From: Oscarella lobularis
Lineage: Eukaryota; Porifera; Homoscleromorpha; Homosclerophorida; Oscarellidae
Direction: 5' to 3'
DNA: 64,000 nt
Assembly (NCBI RefSeq): GCF_947507565.1
Contig: NC_089183.1
Coordinates: 1,488,001-1,552,000, forward strand
In this document: in pieces, positions 22,061 through 33,099 of the stretch
How positions within the stretch are numbered: the stretch's first letter is position 1
Layout: each line of letters opens with the position of its first letter
The notes under the pieces: generated by a model
Told to the model about the DNA's origin: nothing
What the model saw: the letters and a program-made list of their open reading frames with translations, nothing else
The model's database searches: none
Position numbers and translations under genes: made by a program

Positions 22061-22305
22061 GTGTAGTTTAGTCCCTAATTTTTTTTAAATGCCCGTTTGC
22101 GGAACTCTGGACGGCCTGCCACTGCTGCTGGAGGGAAGTCCACCGCCGCTTCCCCACACAAAGGAACAGGACAAGACAAAAAACACACTGACCACGCTAC
22201 ATCGACAACTCAACCCTCTCCAACACGCATGCGAAGTGTGCAACACGAGCACCAGCCGTACATACTGTCTCGTCCGCTACCTTACGCTACCATGGTCTTC
22301 ACTTG

Positions 22306-23971
22306 TTAAGCTACCGCTGAACGAGCGACCTGCAGGGTGGTCGGCGCCTGTCCCTGCGCCGGTCCCAGCTTGCATTCGCGCGCTCGGTGTCCTTTTCCGC
22401 AGCGCGCGCAGCTGTGCTTGTAGGCGCATGGCTGATAGTGGCAGCCTTTTTCGGCGTAATTGTACAAGCGGCACGTTGACGTCTTCCCATTGCTGCCCGC
22501 ATTTTCGCTATCTGTCGCTCGCCACGACGCCCAACGGTCTTCTGCCGTGCGCAACGCGCACTGCGATGTGACGTGGTCGCCATCTGAGTTGACGCAGAGC
22601 ATGCATCTTTTAGGATTTGCGCCGTATAAAAACGTCCAGCTATGAATCCAGGAGTTGAGAGTTGACCACACGATGTTCGGGTCTGCGGCCGCCTGCTGCC
22701 GAAATTGGGTGTCATATTGGCGCCACCCCTCAGTGCCGCAGCGCATGGTTTCGCGGACAAGAAGACGCAGGTAGGCCTTTAGCTCCACCGCTAGTTCGGG
22801 CCTAAGCTGAAGTTCCACAGCTGCGAAGGATGCGAAGGCTTGAACCCAGGCGATGATCGAACCTGTCGAAGCTGTGGGCGTGACCACGCTGACGAACCGT
22901 AGTCGCGCTCGCTCTCCCGGCGCAAGAGCTCCGCATTGTCGGCCAGTAGCTCCGCAAAATCGACGAATTGTCGGGCCTTGATTTTTGCGACAACTCGCCG
23001 CAGCACCGGTGGCAAGGAGGTGCCCATCATAAAAGCCGTGGGTGTTGGCTTGGCTCGTTTCGCGGGATTTTCTCACAAGTCCCAAACAAAGCCGTCGTCC
23101 TGCTGTGGGGCAAACGCCACGCGAGGCGGCAGCGCCAACGTCGCCAGGCCGTTCCACGCACCCGCTGGATGCAAGGCGCCCAGACCCTGCCCTCCATTTG
23201 CTGCCGACGGCGTTGCTCCTGCTTGTTGTGTTGGCGGTTGCGCGCCCTGCTGCTGCTGTAGCTGCTGCTGCTGCAGCTGCTGCTGCTGTAGCTGCTGCTG
23301 CTGCAGCTGCTGCTGCGGTGCGGGCTGCTGGAGAGTTGCCGCCAGCTGTTGCTGTTGCTGTTGCAGAGGAACCGGCCCGGTTCGCTGAACCTCTTGTAGA
23401 GGTGACCGCTGCGTACGCGCTTCAATAAATCAGACTCCGTTTAAGAGCTCTCTCGTGCGAACAGGACAGCGCCAAACCAAAACAACGCGCCGGACCGCCC
23501 ACCGAAAGCGCACTGGAGTGGTGCCAGAGGCGACTCCTGTGGGAACCGCCACTGGCGCAAAGGGAGACCGCTCGCGGTTCGTGCGATAGGAGGGGAAGGG
23601 GGAGGAAGAGCGCGTCGCTTACCTTTTAGGTAGTTGGCCAGCTGTTGCGAGACAATGTTCGACACGATGTCGTGGAGTGCCACCGGACAAAGAACGGGAG
23701 TCGTCGCCGTATTTGTGCCTGTCGCCAACGCGGGCGGGGCCACGGTCGCTGCGAGCGCGTGCGTCGCCGACGCGGCGGAGCGTGACGGTGTTTGCGGAGG
23801 CCCCATCTCATTCGTCGAGGCGCGGGAGGTCGCCGCCGCGGAGGCGCTCTGTCCGGCCGATTGTATGGTGACCGCGACGGTCGGCGTTGTCGAAGCCGTA
23901 GGCTGGGTAGTAGTAGCCGAAGCGGCCGGTTGGGCCGCGGCGTTCTGCATCGTTGCGTTGGCTTGAGACAT
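22306..23971 (-). pseudogene. DIRS-type ORF1 (gag-like), Ala-rich N-terminus and zinc-knuckle C-terminus
   Basis: The minus frame 23441-23971 starts MSQANATMQNAAAQP and is Ala/Thr-rich. Across a CAG/CTG repeat block (about 23255-23360) the protein continues in the frame of 22306-23157. That frame ends with CRLYNYAEKGC, CAYKHSCARCGKGHRAREC, and a stop at 22306. The C...C....C...H.C..C...H....C arrangement is the nucleic-acid binding tail of DIRS/Ngaro ORF1. Its position directly 5' of the DIRS RT fits one element in the order ORF1-RT. Frame changes near 23040 and 23430 break it. Confidence 0.65.
23250..23365 (-). repeat. CAG/CTG trinucleotide tract inside DIRS ORF1
   Basis: CTGCTGCTGTAGCTGCTGCT alternates with CTGCAGCTGCTGCTG in four near-identical 24-bp steps. 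On the minus strand it encodes Gln/Leu-rich sequence (QLQQQ repeats). Confidence 0.8.
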
Positions 23972-24164
23972 GACGAGATCGCAGAAAAGGAAAAATCGGA
24001 ATCGGACAAAGGGAAGCAGCTCGCGTCGTCTGGGAGGCGAATGGGCGCGTGCCTACTCTCCGCCTCCTTTATGCTCACGCGTGCCTAGCGCGCGCTCCGC
24101 TCCTTCGGCGTCATCAAATACGTTTCGGCTCTGCGTTTAACCAATAGGGTCAAACTCCACTATA

Positions 24165-25015
24165 TTCCCCACTGGCGGCACATGACGGCGTTTATATTAA
24201 CGAGCGACTGCAGGTGACGGCGTTTAAATTAATCTGAGTCGTCACGTGACGGCGTTTACATTAACTAGTGACGGCACGTAATGGCGTTTATATTAACAAG
24301 TGACGGCACGTGACGGCGTTTACATTAACCACTGGCGGCACATGTAGGGGTTTATATTAAAAGGGGAAAGGAAAGTGACGGCGTTTATATTAATCTGATC
24401 CGTCACGTGACGGCGTTTACATAAACCACTGACGGCATTTATATATTATAATATGAGCCGTCACATGCCGGCTTTTACATTAACCTATGACAAAACGTGA
24501 CGGCGTTTATATTAACCTGTGATGGCACTTGACGGCGTTTATTAATACCAGTGACAACAAGTGAGGGCGTTTATATTAACAACAGGCGGCACATGTTGGC
24601 GTGTTATTTACAAGTGACGGAACATGGCGGAGTTTACATTAATCTGAGTCGTCACGTTTATATTTAACCCTGTCGGCACATTGCGGCGTTTATATTAACA
24701 AGTGACGGCACGGGACGGCGTTTATATTAATCTGAGCCGTCACGTGACGACGTTTCATTAACAAGTGACAACACGTGAAGGCGTTTACATTAATCTAAGC
24801 CGTCAGGTGACGGCTATCTATTTACAATTGACAGAACATGACGGCGTTTATATTAATCTAAGACTTCACGTGACTGCTTTATATTACCAAGTGACGGGGC
24901 GTGACGGCGTTTATATTAACCAGTGACGGCACTTGACGGCGTATATATTAATCTGAGCCGTCACGTGACGGCGTTTACGTTGACCAGTGACGGAACGTAA
25001 CGGCGTTTATATTAA
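24165..25015 (+). repeat. tandem array built on 'GTGACGGCGTTTATATTAA'
   Basis: More than 20 diverged units of about 33-40 bp, each holding (T/G)GACGGCGTTTATATTAA followed by CAAGTGACGGCAC or TCTGAGCCGTCAC. The GTGACGGC / GCCGTCAC pairs are inverted, so each pair of units can form a cruciform. It separates the DIRS 5' end from the inverted satellite. Confidence 0.85.
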
Positions 25016-27535
25016 AAATGAGGTCCTTTTAGGAACGGGGCCACGTTAATTTCGTTTATTAAAGGAAAAGGCCGCTAGAAAACCTTTTCTGCATCAATTT
25101 GGAGCTATTTTGACTGATTTAAAGCAAAAAACGAGCGAATAATTATATAGATCTAAATGAGGCCCCTTTAGGAACCCGGCTACGAAAAATTCGTTTATTC
25201 AAAGGCAAATGCAGGTTTTCTGCATCAGATTATAGCTACTTCAACTGATTTATAGCAAAAAAGAGTTATTAGTTTTATAGACGAAAAGGGGCCTCAATAG
25301 AAACCGGGCTGCAAAAATTTATTTTATTTAAAGGAAAAGACAGAAATTTCTGCATTTAATAAGAGCTACTTTGACTCATTTATAGCGTAAAATGTGAGAT
25401 TAATTGTTTAGATAAAAATGAGGCCCCATTAGGAACCTGGCCACAAAGATTTCGTTTATTTAAAGGAAAAGGAAGCAATAAAAACGTTTATTTGCATAAA
25501 TTAACGCTTTTGCGACTGATTTAGGCAAAAACGAGCGATTAGTTATATAAATGAATTTCATCAAATTATAATTGCATATTTTTAAGCTATAAATCAGACG
25601 TAGAAGCTCTTAATTAATAGAGAAATTTCTGCCTTTTCCTTGAAATGAACGAAATTTTCGTGGCCCGTTTCCTAAAGGGGCCTCACTTTTATCAAAAAGT
25701 TTATCGCATATTTTACTCTCTAAATCAGTCAAAATAGATCTAAATGGATGCAGAAATTGCTGCCTTCACCTTTAAATAAAAGAAATTTTTGCAGCCCGGC
25801 TCCTATTGAGTCCCCATTTTTCTATATAAAAGTAATTGCTGGTTTTTTCTATAAATCACTCAAAGTAGCTCCAAATTGATGCAGAAAAACGGTTTCAATA
25901 CCGCCGTTGCTTTTAAATAAACGAAATTTTTGCGGTCCAGTTCCTAATGGGGCCTCACCTTTATCCAAAAAATTAATTGAATAATTTACGCAATAAATCA
26001 GTCAAAGTAGCTCTTAACTAAAGAAAATGCTGATTTTGCCTTTGAATAAAAGAAATTTTCGTGGTCCGGTTCCTAAAGGGGGCCTCAATTCATCCAAACA
26101 TATTAATTGCATATTTTACGCTATAAATAAGTCAAAGTAGCTCTAATTTGATGCAGAAACGTTTTCATTGCTGCTTTTGCCTTTGAATAAACGAATTTTT
26201 CGTAGCTGCGTTCCTAAAGGGGCCTAATTTCATTTATAACTAATCGTTCGTTTTTGCCATAAATCAGTTGTGGTAGCGTTAATTTTATGCAGAAAAACGT
26301 TTTTATTGCTTAAATTTCCGTCAAATAAAGGAAATTTTTGTGGCCCGGTTTATAATGGGACCTCATTTTTATCCAAACAATTAATTAATCTCATATTTTA
26401 TGCTACAAATGAGTCAAAGTAGCTCTTATTAAATGCAGAAATTCTGCCTTTGCCTTTAAATATAAGAAATTTTTGCAGCCCGGTTCCTATTGTGGCCCCT
26501 TTTTCGTCTATAAAAGTAATCGCTCTTTTTTGCTATAAATCAGTTGAAGTAGCTCTAATTTGATGCAGAAAAACGTTTTCATTGCTGCATTTGCCTTTGA
26601 ATAAGCGAATGTTCGTAGCCGGGATCTTAAAGGGGGCCTCATTTAAATCTACATAATTAATCGCTCGTCTTTTGGTATAAATCAGTCAAAATAGCTACGA
26701 ATTGAGGCAGAAAAATGGTTTCTATCTAACTTTGCCTTTAGTAAACGAAATTATCGTGGCCCGGTTCCTAAAGGGGCCTCAATTTATAGGCAAAGGAAGA
26801 AATGAAACTGTTTTTATGATTCAAATTGGAGCTACTTTGACTGATGTACAGCAAAAAACGAGCGATTAATTTATGGATAAAACTGAGGCCCCAATAGAAA
26901 CCGGGTAGCAAAAATTTTGATTATTCAAGGCAAAGGCAGCAAAACGTTTTTCTGCATCAAATTACAAAAAATTTGACTGATTTATAGCAAAAAACGAGCG
27001 ACTAGTTTCATAGATAAAAATGTGGCCCAATAGGAACCGGGCCGCCAAAATTTCTTTTATTTAAAGATAAAGGCAGCAATTTCTGCGTCAAACTAGGGCT
27101 TTATTGACTTATTTATAGCGTAAAATATGCAATTAATATGTTTGGATAAATTGAGGCCCCTTTAGGAACCGGACCACGAAAATTTCTTTTATTCAAAGGC
27201 AAAGGCAGCATTTTCTTCATTAGGTAAGAGCTACTTTGACTGATTTATTGCGTAAAATATTCGATTAACTTTTTGGATAAAGGTGAGGCCCATTAGGAAC
27301 TGGACCACGAAAATTTCGTTTATTTAAAAGCAAAGGCAGCATTGAAACCGTTTTTCTGCATCAATTTGGAGCTACTTTGACTGATTTATAGCAAAAAACG
27401 AGCAATTACTTTATATAGAAAAATGGGGATCCAATAGGAACCGGGCTGAAAAAATTTCTTTTATTTAAAGGTAAAGGCATCAATTTCTGCATCAATTTAG
27501 AGCTACTTCGACTGATTTATAGCGTCAAATATGCG
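25016..27535. repeat. satellite array with three orientation blocks
   Basis: Units of about 125-135 bp carry 'GAGGCCCC(T)TTAGGAACC', 'TTCGTTTATT(T)AAAGG', 'TTTCTGCATCAA' and 'GAGCTACTTTGACTGATTTA'. Units read forward in about 25016-25550 and in reverse complement (GGTTCCTAAAGGGGCCTC) in about 25560-26790. They are forward again in about 26795-27535. Copies are 70-90% alike by eye. The last unit runs into the end of the gypsy-type protease frame, which is truncated there. Confidence 0.85.
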
Positions 27536-27536
27536 A

Positions 27537-28514
27537 TTAATTTTTTGGATATTCTCCCTCGACCACGATTCCTTCCTCAGCGACGCCAACTTCGGTTCCA
27601 GCAGAGATCACGACGGTTTCGCTACCGGAATTCAGCAACAGGATCGGTACGTGCTTCTCGTCGTCCGGAGTGACCAGCGCATCCGCCATCGCCCAATTCA
27701 ACGCGTCGCGCTTTTTCTCATCTGGGCCGACCATCACGGGACCGTCAAAAATACCGTCCATGTCCAACTGCCCAACGGAAACCATTTCTTTCCCCGGAGC
27801 CAAACGCACTGCAGTGAGTAGCCGGACGACGGCTTGGTCCGTCTTCTTCGCCTTGGTCTTTCCCTGCTTCTTCTGGTCAGCATTCTCTTCAGCAGACCGC
27901 ACGTTGGGAGCAGCTTCCGGAGCGACAGTTTCCGTTTCCTGACGTTGATCCTGTCCTCCCGCCTGTTTCTTCGCTGGTTTCCGCTCTTTACGCTTCTGCC
28001 ACGTCCGTACGTCGGAGTGATAACGGACAATTCCTAGCTGACTGCACACACCTTCGGACAGCAGCAACTGGTCATGGGCGTCTACCTTAATGTACACCGG
28101 CATGATCAGCGATTTTCCGTCGAATTCAATCTCCAAGTCCATTAGACCGTCCAATCTGAATTCCTGCTGTGCGTACGTTCGCGGCACCTTATCAGGCGCC
28201 CGACAATCCCGTCGGCGCAATTTTGCGGCGGCAGCCACGCGCTTAAACAGCTCTCCTCCAGTAATGGTCAGGTCGGAACCGGTGTCGATAATTCCATACG
28301 CAGGGACTCCTTGGATTTGTACCCGGGCGCACTGACTCGAGCTCCCTTTGTCAGCAACCCGAATAGTTCGGACTTCCGCGTCGGTTGGAAAGAGGGCATC
28401 CAGACGAGCCGTAGCCGACTCGGCCGTCACTTGTCGAGTTCCAGCTTTTTTTTCGTCAAAGCCTGCGAAGCACTCCGGCCACTGCTTTCGCTCTCGCGAC
28501 CACGGTTCGGACAA
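27537..28514 (-). CDS. Ty3/gypsy-type retropepsin region of pol, 3' truncated
   Basis: This 325-codon minus frame holds an aspartic protease: VPAYGIIDTGSDLTI (catalytic DTG at about residue 80) and, further on, LLLSEGVCSQLGIV, the second conserved strand of retropepsins. A Lys/Glu-rich stretch and DALNWAMADALVTP follow, then IVVEGEYPKN and a stop where the satellite array begins. The frame overlaps the gag/zinc-knuckle frame upstream by about 90 bases in another frame, the usual gag-pol frameshift layout. RT, RNase H and integrase are absent. Confidence 0.75.
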   Translation of the reverse strand: MSEPWSRERKQWPECFAGFDEKKAGTRQVTAESATARLDALFPTDAEVRTIRVADKGSSSQCARVQIQGVPAYGIIDTGSDLTITGGELFKRVAAAAKLRRRDCRAPDKVPRTYAQQEFRLDGLMDLEIEFDGKSLIMPVYIKVDAHDQLLLSEGVCSQLGIVRYHSDVRTWQKRKERKPAKKQAGGQDQRQETETVAPEAAPNVRSAEENADQKKQGKTKAKKTDQAVVRLLTAVRLAPGKEMVSVGQLDMDGIFDGPVMVGPDEKKRDALNWAMADALVTPDDEKHVPILLLNSGSETVVISAGTEVGVAEEGIVVEGEYPKN

Positions 28515-29204
28515 TCTCTGCTGATATGTCCCTCGTCACCGCAGCCATAGCACTTGATAGGCTTTCGCGGCGCTTGTGGGCGGAACGAACCCTCCGACGA
28601 CTGCTCCGACTGGACGGTAGCGTCGACTTCTCGTCGGTACTGCCTCCTCTTCCTTATCTCGACGAGTCGATTTTCTTCGAATTTCGCGGCTTGACAAAGT
28701 TCCGAATACCGCTGGCACCCCGAGACTTGTGGAGCGCGAATTAATTCCTCTCGCAGGCCTTCGCGCATCTGCATAAAAAGCAACGCCTCCCTCGTCTCGG
28801 GCGGCACTTCGCCCCTGTGAGCAATCCGGTATGCGCGTTCGACGTGTCGGATGTAGTCGCTCACGCTCTCCGTCTTCGCTTGCATGAGGTGACGGAAATT
28901 CCTGCACAGCTACGAAGGGATTGACCGGGTCGATCCGTTCTCGAAGCTTTGCCGTTCCCACTCCCATGTCGCTTTGCTCTTGTTTAGACATTAGCGTCCA
29001 TTCCTGTAGTGCCTTCCCCTTGAGGTGCCCTTCGAGCTGCATTAGGTGTTCTTCTTCGTTCCACCCGTTCCACTTCGCGGCACGCTCCACGGTCGGCAGC
29101 CAGTCGTCTAACAGGATTTCGGGATCCTCGGCCGAGAAATATTCAATCGGGCGGGGCTTTCCGTCTCTTCCTCGGCGCCTCCTGCCCAAGAACGGGTGAT
29201 GCAC
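28427..29204 (-). CDS. Ty3/gypsy-type gag: capsid and CCHC zinc knuckle
   Basis: Two overlapping minus frames form gag. 28536-29204 includes MQLEGHLKGKALQEWTLM, a capsid-like segment. 28427-28885 begins MQAKTESVSDYIRHVERAYR and ends with CYGCGDEGHISRDCP, a classical CCHC nucleocapsid knuckle. The two are offset by one frame near 28890, so either a disruption is present or a read error. Role: particle assembly and RNA packaging of the retrotransposon. Confidence 0.75.
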
Positions 29205-29368
29205 ACGTCGAACTCGTGCTGTCCAAGGTCGACGGTTCTTCCTTCACCGTGACACTCACGTTCTTCCTCCGCGGAGCGATCACTTTTTCCTTTCGGCGGG
29301 GCAACGCCGACATTGGCGTAGGCGTTCGCACCGACGATGTTCCACCTCCGCTTCCCGTAGGCGGGCCC

Positions 29369-30167
29369 TCACATTTTTGCAGACGCTTTCTTAATTAAGG
29401 CGTCCACCTCCGCTTCGTTGCGAAGGTTTTCTTCACACCTCCGCAACTGCAGCTCGTCACACCGCGCTCTCAACCGGGCGTTTTCTTTCTTTAGCCTAGC
29501 GAGTTCCTTCGCGCTCCTCGCTTCAGCGACCTTCGTAGCGTCGCGAAGCCGTGTTTCGAGCCGCTTCATCTCCTTCCTCAGAGCCCGTACCTTTTCCCAA
29601 AGCGCGTCAACTTCTCCGGGGGTCTTCGGCAATACGCGCGCCATCAACGACGGACTCGCGCCGTCCTCCTCTCTCCTTCTCGCGACGTGATACAGGAAAG
29701 GGCCTTGACCATCCTGCAGGTAGATATTCCCGCTCGGGTCGAGTCCCACTTCAACAGCTTGCGGATTCCGACCCAGCGCTCCCAAGCGCTCGCAGAGCCA
29801 ATTCGTCGTAACCGCCGTCTCTGGAGGAAGACTCGGGGCCTCCAGAGACTCCTATAGCATTGCCGCTACCACTCGCCGATACTGTTCCCGCAGACGCGAC
29901 AAACGAATACCAACCCACTCCGTCTTTGCGTGGGGGCTTGGGTATTACTCCCTCTTCGTCGCCGTCCGACTCGGACAACAGGGTCAGCTCGCTCGCTTCT
30001 TTAGCGGAATCGCGCCGATCGCGCTGATTCCTCTCTCCTTCATCTTCATTCAGATCGAGTCCGGAGAGGCTCGACGGACTCGATCTCGGCGGGACCTCCA
30101 TTGTAATGGGTGCCGTATACCGTTGAAGGTTGAACGACACCTCTTCATCACTCTCGTCTTCCATCAC
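29369..30167 (-). CDS. N-terminal gag-associated coiled-coil/acidic ORFs
   Basis: 30167-29751 starts MMEDESDEEVSFNLQRY, is very acidic and Ser-rich, and starts 60 bases inside the LTR-like sequence. 29785-29369 is a heptad-rich coiled coil (DALWEKVRALRKEMKRLETR and LARLKKENARLRARC). They overlap by 35 bases in different frames and probably formed one gag N-terminus. No catalytic motif is present. Confidence 0.5.
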
Positions 30168-30169
30168 TT

Positions 30170-30430
30170 TATTAAGCGCTTACACGTACACTCTCACAGT
30201 CACACACCAACTAACTCCAAACATTCTCCTATATAGTCCCAGGTGGACAGACCGGTAGGCGTCTGTCCAACCTACTCGCACGCCTACACTAGCCCTTACA
30301 ACTCCACTTATCTACTTACTCCTTACGCGAGCTATTCTTAGCTACCCTATTGTGTGATGGCATGCGCTACGGCGCATGCCCATACTCAGTTGTGCTCTAC
30401 GCGAGGAGCCAAACGGGTCTCCTCGTTACA
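30170..30430 (-). repeat. 5' LTR-like sequence of the gypsy-type element
   Basis: 30223-30430 matches 12029-12240, including both hairpins and the TATATA box. On the minus strand it begins TGTAACGAGGAG at 30430. After the TATA box (about 30230) comes GCTTAATAAAG (about 30175), a polyadenylation-like signal, then the gag ATG at 30167. TG start, TATA and AATAAA in this order are what an LTR should show. A partner 3' LTR is lost with the rest of pol. Confidence 0.6.
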
Positions 30431-30710
30431 GTATACTTTTTACGTATCCCACTTGTCATTTTAGCGAGGCAAGGAAAAGAACCGTAAAGAGGCAAGAAAG
30501 AAGCAGAGCAGATGGCCTTCCGAGCGTTTAAAACTCCCGGAGTTATCCACTCGAGAATCCCGTATAAAAGCCGCGGCTACAATTCGCGGGCGGCTTATAT
30601 GCAGAAACATCTAGAAAAATTGCGGCTTTTAATCGAGGGCGGCTTCTAATGGAGGGCGGCTTTTATTTGGGACTTTACGGTATTCACGTTATCTGCTTCA
30701 AACCTGTCTA
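30431..30710. other. no gene recognised; short GGCTTnTAT repeats
   Basis: 30560-30670 has several CGGCTT(T/A)TA motifs (GCGGCTACAATTCGCGGGCGG, GGCGGCTTCTAATGGAGG), suggesting an old short repeat. Confidence 0.3.
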
Positions 30711-31396
30711 TTAGTTCCTCGAGCAACAAGCATGATCGATACTATCATGTTCTAAGTGTGAAGACGCTGAGTTCGATTCTTCAAAATGACGGAAAGAATA
30801 AAGACGACAGCTGACAGAGGCATTGTCGCCGTCGCTGGATTCTGAGTATCGCTCAGGAGAAGTAATCAAATTTGAGATCAGGTGGAAAAGCTGTGGTGCT
30901 GCAGAGCGCATATAGTTGACAAATGTCAAAAGAACATCGTCGGACAGTGAGGGCCACTTCAGACGAGTCGAGGCTTCAACTTCAGAGACCAAGTGGCCGG
31001 TGACGCTCATCCAATCAACGCCTTGGTGAAAGAGTCCAATTTACTATAATCAAAATATGTACCAGTATCTAATGTACCTGCAGAACAAGAACGCTTCTGA
31101 TCAGTTATGGAGGATTTGGCACACGACTGAGATGCTGGATCTTAAAGTCGGATCAGTACCAAAACTGAATTTCCACCATGCCACGCCTTCTCAACATCAT
31201 TCGAAAGATCAATGTAATGGTACGATCCCCGTACTCGCTTTCCGCTTGATCGAGGAAAAGCCTTCCGAACTATGAAGCCAATCTCACTGTCCGATAGTGT
31301 CTCCCCAAACTGCTTCCGTAAGGCGTCTTGGACGACGAGAAAGGGAACAGTAGAAGACTCTGGCCACTGTGAAAGCCTGGAAATGCCTTTCGTCAT
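30711..31396 (-). pseudogene. relic of an unidentified element-like protein (two frames)
   Basis: 31142-31396 contains PFLVVQDALRKQFGETLSD and EIGFIVRKAFPRSSGKRVRG. 30711-31010 contains KWPSLSDDVLLTFVNYMRSA and APQLFHLISNLITS. These resemble the N-terminal halves of DUF6589-type proteins as I remember them, and that family is also present at 14.8 kb. The frames are separated by about 130 bases that are closed, so it is a relic or spliced. Family assignment is weak. Confidence 0.35.
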
Positions 31397-31934
31397 CTGC
31401 GTGCACGTCTAGTCCCTGCAGAGTGGTTACCATCTCGCGCGTTCCGATCGAAAGTCGCTATCAATCGAAATCGCCGACATCTTTTGGCTGACTGCGAATG
31501 CGCACTGGGGATCAAGGACACTGATTAGTTGTAGCCAGTCAATTGATCGTTTGAGCGCAATGGCTCAATCTTCGATATTCTTTTGTGTTCGCGCACGCCG
31601 TCTTTCTCGTAGCAAATCTTACACAAGCTAAAAAATTTTCATTGAGGCTAAAGCTACTCGACATTTATAAGCCTAAAAGACAACAACTTACACCCTGAAT
31701 GGTATTTTCTCCACTCGGCGACGGTCCTGAAGTTGACCTCGTCCCTAAAACTGCAGTCCCAGTCGTCGTTTGTTATAGGTTTTGTCCTAAAGCGCTTCTT
31801 CGAACGCTCAGACGTCATTTTCGGCCGGCGCAGCTGAGATGTAAGCGGTATGAATCGTACTCATGGTTTCTTTTACAGGATAGTAAAGTCCCGGGCAAAA
31901 ATACCTCTCAGCTTCTCGAGCCTTATCTACTAGA
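31397..31934. other. no supported gene
   Basis: A plus frame at 31699-31938 (79 codons) shows no motif. Nothing else stands out. Confidence 0.2.
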
Positions 31935-32097
31935 ATGAGCAAACGTCCCAAGAAGTACAGGCAGTGTAGAGGCATTTCGGAAGCAAAAATTCCGAAGACG
32001 ACATGCAACTGGAGAAAGGCATTGAACGTTCGTAGCGCGGAACGTTTGGGTGAAGACGACCTCGAAGTTACTGTTATGGAAGGGTATTGGCCGTAGG
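31935..32097 (+). CDS. possible first exon of an unidentified gene
   Basis: An ATG at 31935 opens MSKRPKKYRQCRGISEAKIP and then CNWRKALNVRSAERLGEDDL, up to a TAG at 32095-32097. A GTAGGT splice donor overlaps the stop, so it may continue after an intron. It is basic then acidic, with no known domain. Confidence 0.3.
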
Positions 32098-32690
32098 TTG
32101 TATAGCTGTATTGCAGTAATCAGGTATAGGTGGGCGTGTAGAAGCTATATATGTAGTATCTATTCTAGATCACTTTATCAACTCATTAGCAAAATCTTAT
32201 GATGGTGTATATGTTTAATGTTTAGGTGGCCAATTTCTCGAGCTCAATCCGAACACTGATGCTCTTTATATACGGCTCTGCGCAGGATGGTTGTCTGACG
32301 TCACATATTAATTAAATTTTTCTAAGTAGTGTCTGCGCTAAGAATTTCCTTCCGGAAAGGCAAGTGCGCTAAACAAACACTTACAATTGCTTTAAATTAA
32401 CAAATTTTTTTTCAAAATGTTGGCCAGGTTGGGAGCATTCCAACGGTGCCACACACCGTCATACGATCAATAATAAATAAGATATAAAGGATTAACAAAA
32501 ATCGCGAACGACGTTTTCACCAACTTTTTCAAAACGCCCATAAATATTTTAAAATGCAAAATTTGTAAAACAAATATAGGTCCATTGGAAAGCTTATTAA
32601 ATTTCCTATCTAACGGTGCTGGTCTCAGCTCAAAATAATCAATATTTAAGAAGTTATAACGATTCCTAACTTTGGGCATACCTTCTACTA
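32098..32690. other. no gene recognised
   Basis: AT-rich. The minus frame 32467-32679 has no motif and is not called. Confidence 0.2.
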
Positions 32691-32725
32691 ACCCTAACCC
32701 TAACCCTTACCCTCTCCACTAACAA
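32690..32725 (+). repeat. telomere-like (CCCTAA)n patch
   Basis: TAACCCTAACCCTAACCC followed by TTACCCTCTCC, three to four units of the animal telomere hexamer on its C-rich strand. Too short for a telomere; an interstitial patch at the edge of a minisatellite. Confidence 0.75.
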
Positions 32726-32734
32726 TAACCCATA

Positions 32735-33057
32735 ACCCGTAATTTTTGTTTCTTTGGGTTCCATCTGCCTATATTAGAGACCTTATCCCGTAATGTTTGT
32801 TTCTTTGGGTTCCATCTGCCTATATTAGAGACCTTAGCCCGTAATATTTGTTTCTGGTGGTTCCACCTGCCTATATTAGAGACCCTAGCCCGTAATGTTT
32901 GTTTCTGTGGGTTCCATCTGCCTATATTAGAGACCTTAGCCCGTAATGTGGTTCCATCTTCCTAGTACCATACGGCAGATCTTTGAGGTCTCCCTAGTAC
33001 CTTACGACAGATATTTGAGGTCTCCCTAGTATCATACGGCCGATATTGGAGGTCTCT
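32735..33057 (+). repeat. two adjacent minisatellites (about 65 bp and 35 bp units)
   Basis: 32735-32950 has four copies of a ~65-bp unit: CCCGTAATGTTTGTTTCT, then GGGTTCCATCTGCCTATATT, then AGAGACCTTAG. 32958-33057 has three copies of a 35-bp unit, CCTAGTACCATACGGCAGAT then TTTGAGGTCTC. The second unit seems derived from the first (shared CATCT.CCTA and GAGGTCTC/GAGACC in inverse sense). Confidence 0.8.
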
Positions 33058-33099
33058 GGTGGGAGGGGAATTACTGAATTGGATATTTATCCTTGCAGC

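Noticed and set aside
23642-24088. Overlapping Ala/Arg-rich frames on the plus strand
   Set aside because: GC-rich shadows of the minus-strand DIRS ORF1 N-terminus.
24165-27535. CRISPR array
   Set aside because: Units lack identical repeats with unique spacers; they are diverged tandem satellite, and the host is eukaryotic.
32690-32725. Chromosome end (telomere)
   Set aside because: Only three to four hexamers in the interior of the window with genes and repeats on both sides.
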